A stretch of 64,000 nt of DNA, taken from the NCBI RefSeq assembly GCF_000708715.2, contig NZ_JENB01000026.1, positions 1 to 64,000 on the forward strand, given 5' to 3'. This DNA is from Pseudomonas putida W15Oct28 (GTDB lineage Bacteria; Pseudomonadota; Gammaproteobacteria; Pseudomonadales; Pseudomonadaceae). Positions 60,526 to 64,000 of the stretch are shown here, one piece after another. The stretch's first letter is position 1; every line of letters starts with the position of its first letter. Made by a program: the position numbers and the translations under genes. The notes under the pieces are model-generated. The model did not search any database. It saw only the letters and a list, made by a program, of their open reading frames with translations, and was not told where the DNA came from.

Positions 60526-62685
60526 TTATTGAAGAATATTTGTCCATTGATTGGATACCAATTCTGGTGAATAGTTCCTCAATAACATCTCATGCTTGAT
60601 TGTGCCGATATTGTTTCGCTCTGAGATAATCAAGTTTCTCGCGTCATCTAATGAGTTAATTATGTTTTCTGTTGGCCATATTTGGGAAGCACCGTGCCAG
60701 TTCCAGATAATTGGTACTGATCCGCTGAGCATTCCCTCGCCTACTGCCATATGGAACGACTCAGCATCAGACGGGGAAAGTACATATCCAACCATCGTTA
60801 GCCAGTCATTGACATTATCTCCAGGAGGATCAAAGACAACTTTATGTCTGAGTTTTGCGTTGCTGTTAATTTTTTGGAATAGGGCAGAGTAATAATTTCG
60901 CTCTTCGTTGCGCTTCAAAAGCCAGCCATAATCAAGAGGGTGCTTTCCTTTAATGCGGAGGCAATAGCGCGAGTCGTGCTCAAGAAGGATCTCCAGAAGG
61001 TCGATAGCTCGATCCAGTCTTTTGCTCTTTGGCGCTACACCAATCATGCCAATAGTAAATGCTGCATCGCCTGTTTTCTTCTTGGCGGTAAATTTTGAAT
61101 TATCTAAAATATTTGGAATAACACTGGTTTTTTCAATTGGAAAACCTTTGAGGTTGCTTAGTCCAATTGTACGAATGCTCTCGCTTACGAAAGCGATATG
61201 GTCAATGTTCTTCCAGTTAGCCTCTGCTACATATGGAAGCTTCGATTCTTGAGCATGGAATCGCGCTACCAGCTTTTGATGTGGGAGTTTATTGTTTGAG
61301 AACCACTTCAAATTGCCAAGGCACCACTCACAGAATATGACGTCGGCATCTTTAAGCAGTTTCAGGCTGGCCTGTTTGTCATGCAGATCGTGACCCTTCC
61401 ACTGGTCCACGATAAATTCAAAAGACCCAGACTCTTGAAGCTTTTGCTGCAAGGGGCCAAAAAACTTCAAGTCGTGTCCAGCTACTAAAACTTTCAGCTT
61501 TTTTGTGCTGGATGGCTTTTTAGCGGTAGTCGTTTGACTGGTCATTAGCCACTCATGAATCGTTTTAACCCGGGCCGAGAATGTATGTCGGCTTGCTAGT
61601 GCTTGAAGGCGTTCAGCTGCCAGCTGCGATTTCTCGTCATCCAGCAACGCAACTTCCAAAGCCGATTCGAACTCTTCGATGCTGTTGGCAAATAGAGGAT
61701 AATCTTTACCGAGCAGTTGCTCGTGCAAAGGGTTTCGGTTCAGAATGGCTGCACAGCCTGCGGCGCCATACTCAAGAATCTTTGTAGAATATTCTACGGT
61801 GTCATTCATGCTCTCGTCGCGCCATGAAAGCCCGACCTTGGCCAACTTTAGTTGATCAAATACACCTTCGCGACTTTTTGCGCCAATCCAGTTGAGCGCC
61901 GCAGTGTTCTCCAGTGCATGTTTCATTCGTGCACTATATTCTTTCGTCTTGGCGTCGTTGTGGATTTTATCTCCAATAACGATGAGTTGGCTGCCGGTGA
62001 CGAGAGTGTGAACTTTCGGCCAGCTTTCAGCCATTTCCAGTGTTTTCCACTGGCTTTTGAATTTCCCTGCATATATCGCAATACGATTTCGCTCGAAAAC
62101 CGGTTTCGATGGTATTTCAAAGTCATTGATAACAGGTGTGTAAATATCAATCTTGCTGTCATCAAGGTCTGGGGCAAGCGCTTTCCATAAGGCGGCAAAG
62201 CCTTCAGTTTGACACAGTACCTTTGAGCAGCCGGCAGCAATATTGCGCATGAGGTCACGCTGCTCAGGCGAGTAAAGCTCAGCATCCTGTGGGATGTCGG
62301 TCAAATAAACCCATGTCCGACTGAATATTTCGGGATACTTCAGAAGGCTGCTTGCAATATCAAGGCCGCGTACCAAGCAAACGTCATATTTTTCTTCAAT
62401 TGAGAGCTTTACAGCAAGCTCCGCCATTTGAGTAAAGTCAAGGCGCCGCTTAGAAGAGCCCTTCCAATAACTCGAGTGCGTGCCATCGATAATATTTACG
62501 TTCGGATGATCTATTAATGGTTGAAAGAGTTCGTGTCGCTCTGGTCTGCTCTTTGCTACGAAGTCTACGATGGCACATTGGGTGCTCGCTAGCGCCAGTG
62601 TGATGGTTTGAGCCCAGATTGAAGAGCCGTCAATAAAGTTCAAGTCGGGGGCGGCGCAGACAAGTACACGCTTGTTGATGGTCAT
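60526..62685 (-). CDS. Large protein with two glycosyltransferase (GT4-like) domains
   Basis: A 719-residue protein. The first half (residues about 1-385) has VYLTDIPQDAELYSPEQ, VLCQTEGFAALW and YSTKILEYGAAGCAAILNR. The second half (about 395-719) has LVAGHDLKFFGPLQQKL, IAFVSESIRTIG and SPSDAESFHMAVGEGMLSGS, the donor-side pattern of GT-B enzymes of family 4. Two transferase domains in one chain suggest that two consecutive sugars, or a repeating disaccharide, are added. The start overlaps the upstream stop (TAATG). Confidence 0.82.
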   Translation of the reverse strand: MTINKRVLVCAAPDLNFIDGSSIWAQTITLALASTQCAIVDFVAKSRPERHELFQPLIDHPNVNIIDGTHSSYWKGSSKRRLDFTQMAELAVKLSIEEKYDVCLVRGLDIASSLLKYPEIFSRTWVYLTDIPQDAELYSPEQRDLMRNIAAGCSKVLCQTEGFAALWKALAPDLDDSKIDIYTPVINDFEIPSKPVFERNRIAIYAGKFKSQWKTLEMAESWPKVHTLVTGSQLIVIGDKIHNDAKTKEYSARMKHALENTAALNWIGAKSREGVFDQLKLAKVGLSWRDESMNDTVEYSTKILEYGAAGCAAILNRNPLHEQLLGKDYPLFANSIEEFESALEVALLDDEKSQLAAERLQALASRHTFSARVKTIHEWLMTSQTTTAKKPSSTKKLKVLVAGHDLKFFGPLQQKLQESGSFEFIVDQWKGHDLHDKQASLKLLKDADVIFCEWCLGNLKWFSNNKLPHQKLVARFHAQESKLPYVAEANWKNIDHIAFVSESIRTIGLSNLKGFPIEKTSVIPNILDNSKFTAKKKTGDAAFTIGMIGVAPKSKRLDRAIDLLEILLEHDSRYCLRIKGKHPLDYGWLLKRNEERNYYSALFQKINSNAKLRHKVVFDPPGDNVNDWLTMVGYVLSPSDAESFHMAVGEGMLSGSVPIIWNWHGASQIWPTENIINSLDDARNLIISERNNIGTIKHEMLLRNYSPELVSNQWTNILQ

Positions 62686-64000
62686 TATTTAAACCCCGAT
62701 ACCTTCTGATTACTCATGGCCCTGTAAAACTCTCTGCTGTCGGCACAATAAAGCTGGGGTGCAGTTACTACCGTGCCTGCTTCGGCAAAACGCCAGCTGT
62801 CCAGGAAAGCTTTAGGGTCCCAAATTGCACCGTCTAATTGGGCCTCTTGATTGAAATCAAAAGTGTCCCGATTGAGAGACTTGGCCCAACCTTTAGCATC
62901 CGGTTGATAGCTCATCGCGTTCGCCAAGTCGCGCAGGTAGTAACGCCCATAGCCAGCCAGCGGGTTCAACCAGCCAAGAGCGCTAAATTCCAGTGCTTTC
63001 TTTTCGAACGAAGCGCTAGCGAGATATCCTGGTGGAACCAGTTCAACACCGTTTGGTCTTGGTAGCCCAAGGAGTTCTGGGCCGCCGTGACACTCAATAA
63101 TTATCGAAAATTCACGATAAATCTGTTGGTCACACAATTTTACCAAGCTGTGCACATCAATCTCATCGTACGCCTTCGCAACCAACAAAATATTGGGGTT
63201 GACGTTGCTCACGGGCGGCAAGCCAACGCTCGTGAATACTTGGTTGATTCGATGTGCATAGGTATGATTGCTGAATACTTCTCTGATACCAAGCAAGCTA
63301 CGTCTGCGCCACTCTTTGTCATCCGTCAGCAGTGTATGAATAGCTTCTTCAGCTTCTTGTTCACTGCTCACCATCCAAACAGCGTCTGACTCGAAAAGTT
63401 CCTCAATGCCTTTAGCATAGGTGCTTACCACAGGCGTACCGCAAGCCATCAGCTCGAACACCCTACGGGAAAACATTGTAGGTGAATCGGTCACGGAGTT
63501 TACATTGAGGAACACGCGATACCTGCTGTACTCGGCACAAAGCTCTTTGTACGGAAGGCTGCCTTTGATTCCAGCCTGATATTCTTCCGGGAAAGAAAAT
63601 AGTCCGGTGCCAAAGTTGCGATCGTAGATATCCAGCCCGTGTTTGTTGCCGGCTTGAAGTAACCAGCGCATTGCACGGCCACGCTTCGCATGTCGATTTC
63701 CGTACCAACTACCTGCAAAACAAGCACGCGGAAGACGTCCTTCCAAAGGTGCGGGCTTATGCAGTTTTGGCTGCGCAGCGAAGGGGAGCGCATGAACATT
63801 CGAATTGCCCGTTTTTTTGCGATACGAAGGGCGAGTATTAGCATCCGTACTAAAAATATGATCGGCTAGTTTGGCACTGCACATGAACTTGTCATGATGT
63901 ACAGGGTCTTCTTTATTCCAAAAAACCATGGGGATTCCACGTTCTCTGGCGTATTGGGACATTAACGCGATTTCTGGGCCAGGCTTGTTAGAGTATTCTG
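62685..64000 (-). CDS. CgeB/GT-B-type glycosyltransferase, C-terminal part (cut by window edge)
   Basis: The frame is open through the right edge, so the start is not visible; about 438 codons are in the window, ending at 62685. Features are EIALMSQYARERGIPMVFWN, then DPVHHDKFMCSAKLADHIF, ACFAGSWYGNRHAKRGRAM and RVFELMACGTPVVSTYAKGI, typical of CgeB-like glycosyltransferases with a donor-binding C-terminal domain. A second part from about residue 270, starting NILLVAKAYDEID, resembles a further nucleotide-sugar or GT2-like segment. It is the first gene of the minus-strand glycan group in view. Confidence 0.78.
   Translation of the reverse strand, partial: EYSNKPGPEIALMSQYARERGIPMVFWNKEDPVHHDKFMCSAKLADHIFSTDANTRPSYRKKTGNSNVHALPFAAQPKLHKPAPLEGRLPRACFAGSWYGNRHAKRGRAMRWLLQAGNKHGLDIYDRNFGTGLFSFPEEYQAGIKGSLPYKELCAEYSRYRVFLNVNSVTDSPTMFSRRVFELMACGTPVVSTYAKGIEELFESDAVWMVSSEQEAEEAIHTLLTDDKEWRRRSLLGIREVFSNHTYAHRINQVFTSVGLPPVSNVNPNILLVAKAYDEIDVHSLVKLCDQQIYREFSIIIECHGGPELLGLPRPNGVELVPPGYLASASFEKKALEFSALGWLNPLAGYGRYYLRDLANAMSYQPDAKGWAKSLNRDTFDFNQEAQLDGAIWDPKAFLDSWRFAEAGTVVTAPQLYCADSREFYRAMSNQKVSGFK

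Overview
The window looks like a chromosomal segment of a Pseudomonas of the P. putida type. The evidence is the high-GC coding sequence, the dense paired REP elements between genes, the tyrA-aroA fusion, the gene order mtnA/gyrA/serC/pheA/tyrA-aroA/cmk/rpsA/ihfB, mupP beside ubiG, and a WbpV/WbpL/WbpM-type O-antigen locus downstream of ihfB. No tRNA, rRNA or CRISPR array was seen.

Layout. (1) Positions 1-28,500 are core genome: mnmC (cut by the left edge), polyphosphate:AMP phosphotransferase, an EamA transporter, fumC, a DUF2059 protein, a BolA protein, trhO, a DsbA-family protein and an ABC exporter. These are followed by a GGDEF-EAL protein beside a TenA/heme-oxygenase-like protein, then yciK-mupP-ubiG (minus strand), mtnA, gyrA, serC-pheA-tyrA/aroA-cmk, rpsA and an acyltransferase. 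Ten paired REP-like inverted repeats, of two sequence types, sit in the gaps of this part. (2) Positions 28,678-30,789 hold ihfB, a LapA-domain protein and a beta-CASP metallo-beta-lactamase. (3) Positions 31,011-49,406 are a compact Wzx/Wzy-type O-antigen cluster on the plus strand: wzz, an rmlC-fdtA fusion, fdtC, fdtB, wzx, a glycosyltransferase, wzy, three more glycosyltransferases with an acyltransferase among them, wbpV, wbpL, wbpM, rmlB, rmlD and rmlA. (4) Positions 49,407-51,640 are a scar: a frameshifted GNAT acetyltransferase remnant, unexplained sequence and an IS5-family insertion sequence. (5) Positions 51,700-64,000 are visibly AT-richer accessory DNA: two membrane O-acyltransferases, two heparinase II/III-like proteins, a lipoprotein, a membrane protein with a degenerate kinase-like tail, and two large glycosyltransferase genes, the last cut by the right edge.

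How it works together. RmlA and RmlB make dTDP-4-keto-6-deoxy-glucose. The fusion protein then serves both branches from that intermediate: its RmlC half plus RmlD lead to dTDP-L-rhamnose, and its FdtA half plus FdtB and FdtC lead to a dTDP-3-acetamido-3,6-dideoxyhexose. Two specificity residues point to the galacto form, Fuc3NAc. WbpM and WbpV should supply an N-acetylated 6-deoxyhexose that WbpL loads on undecaprenyl phosphate. The other glycosyltransferases complete the unit, Wzx flips it, Wzy polymerises it and Wzz sets chain length. The AT-rich block looks like a second glycan locus or extension, with synthesis, acylation and possible lyase or remodelling genes.

The items most worth following are the RmlC-FdtA branch-point fusion (32,188-33,159), the ABC-exporter-like membrane domain joined to a pseudokinase-like domain amid heparinase-like genes (56,597-60,508), the putative diiron TenA-like protein beside the c-di-GMP enzyme, and an MtnA whose usual catalytic cysteine position reads as glycine.
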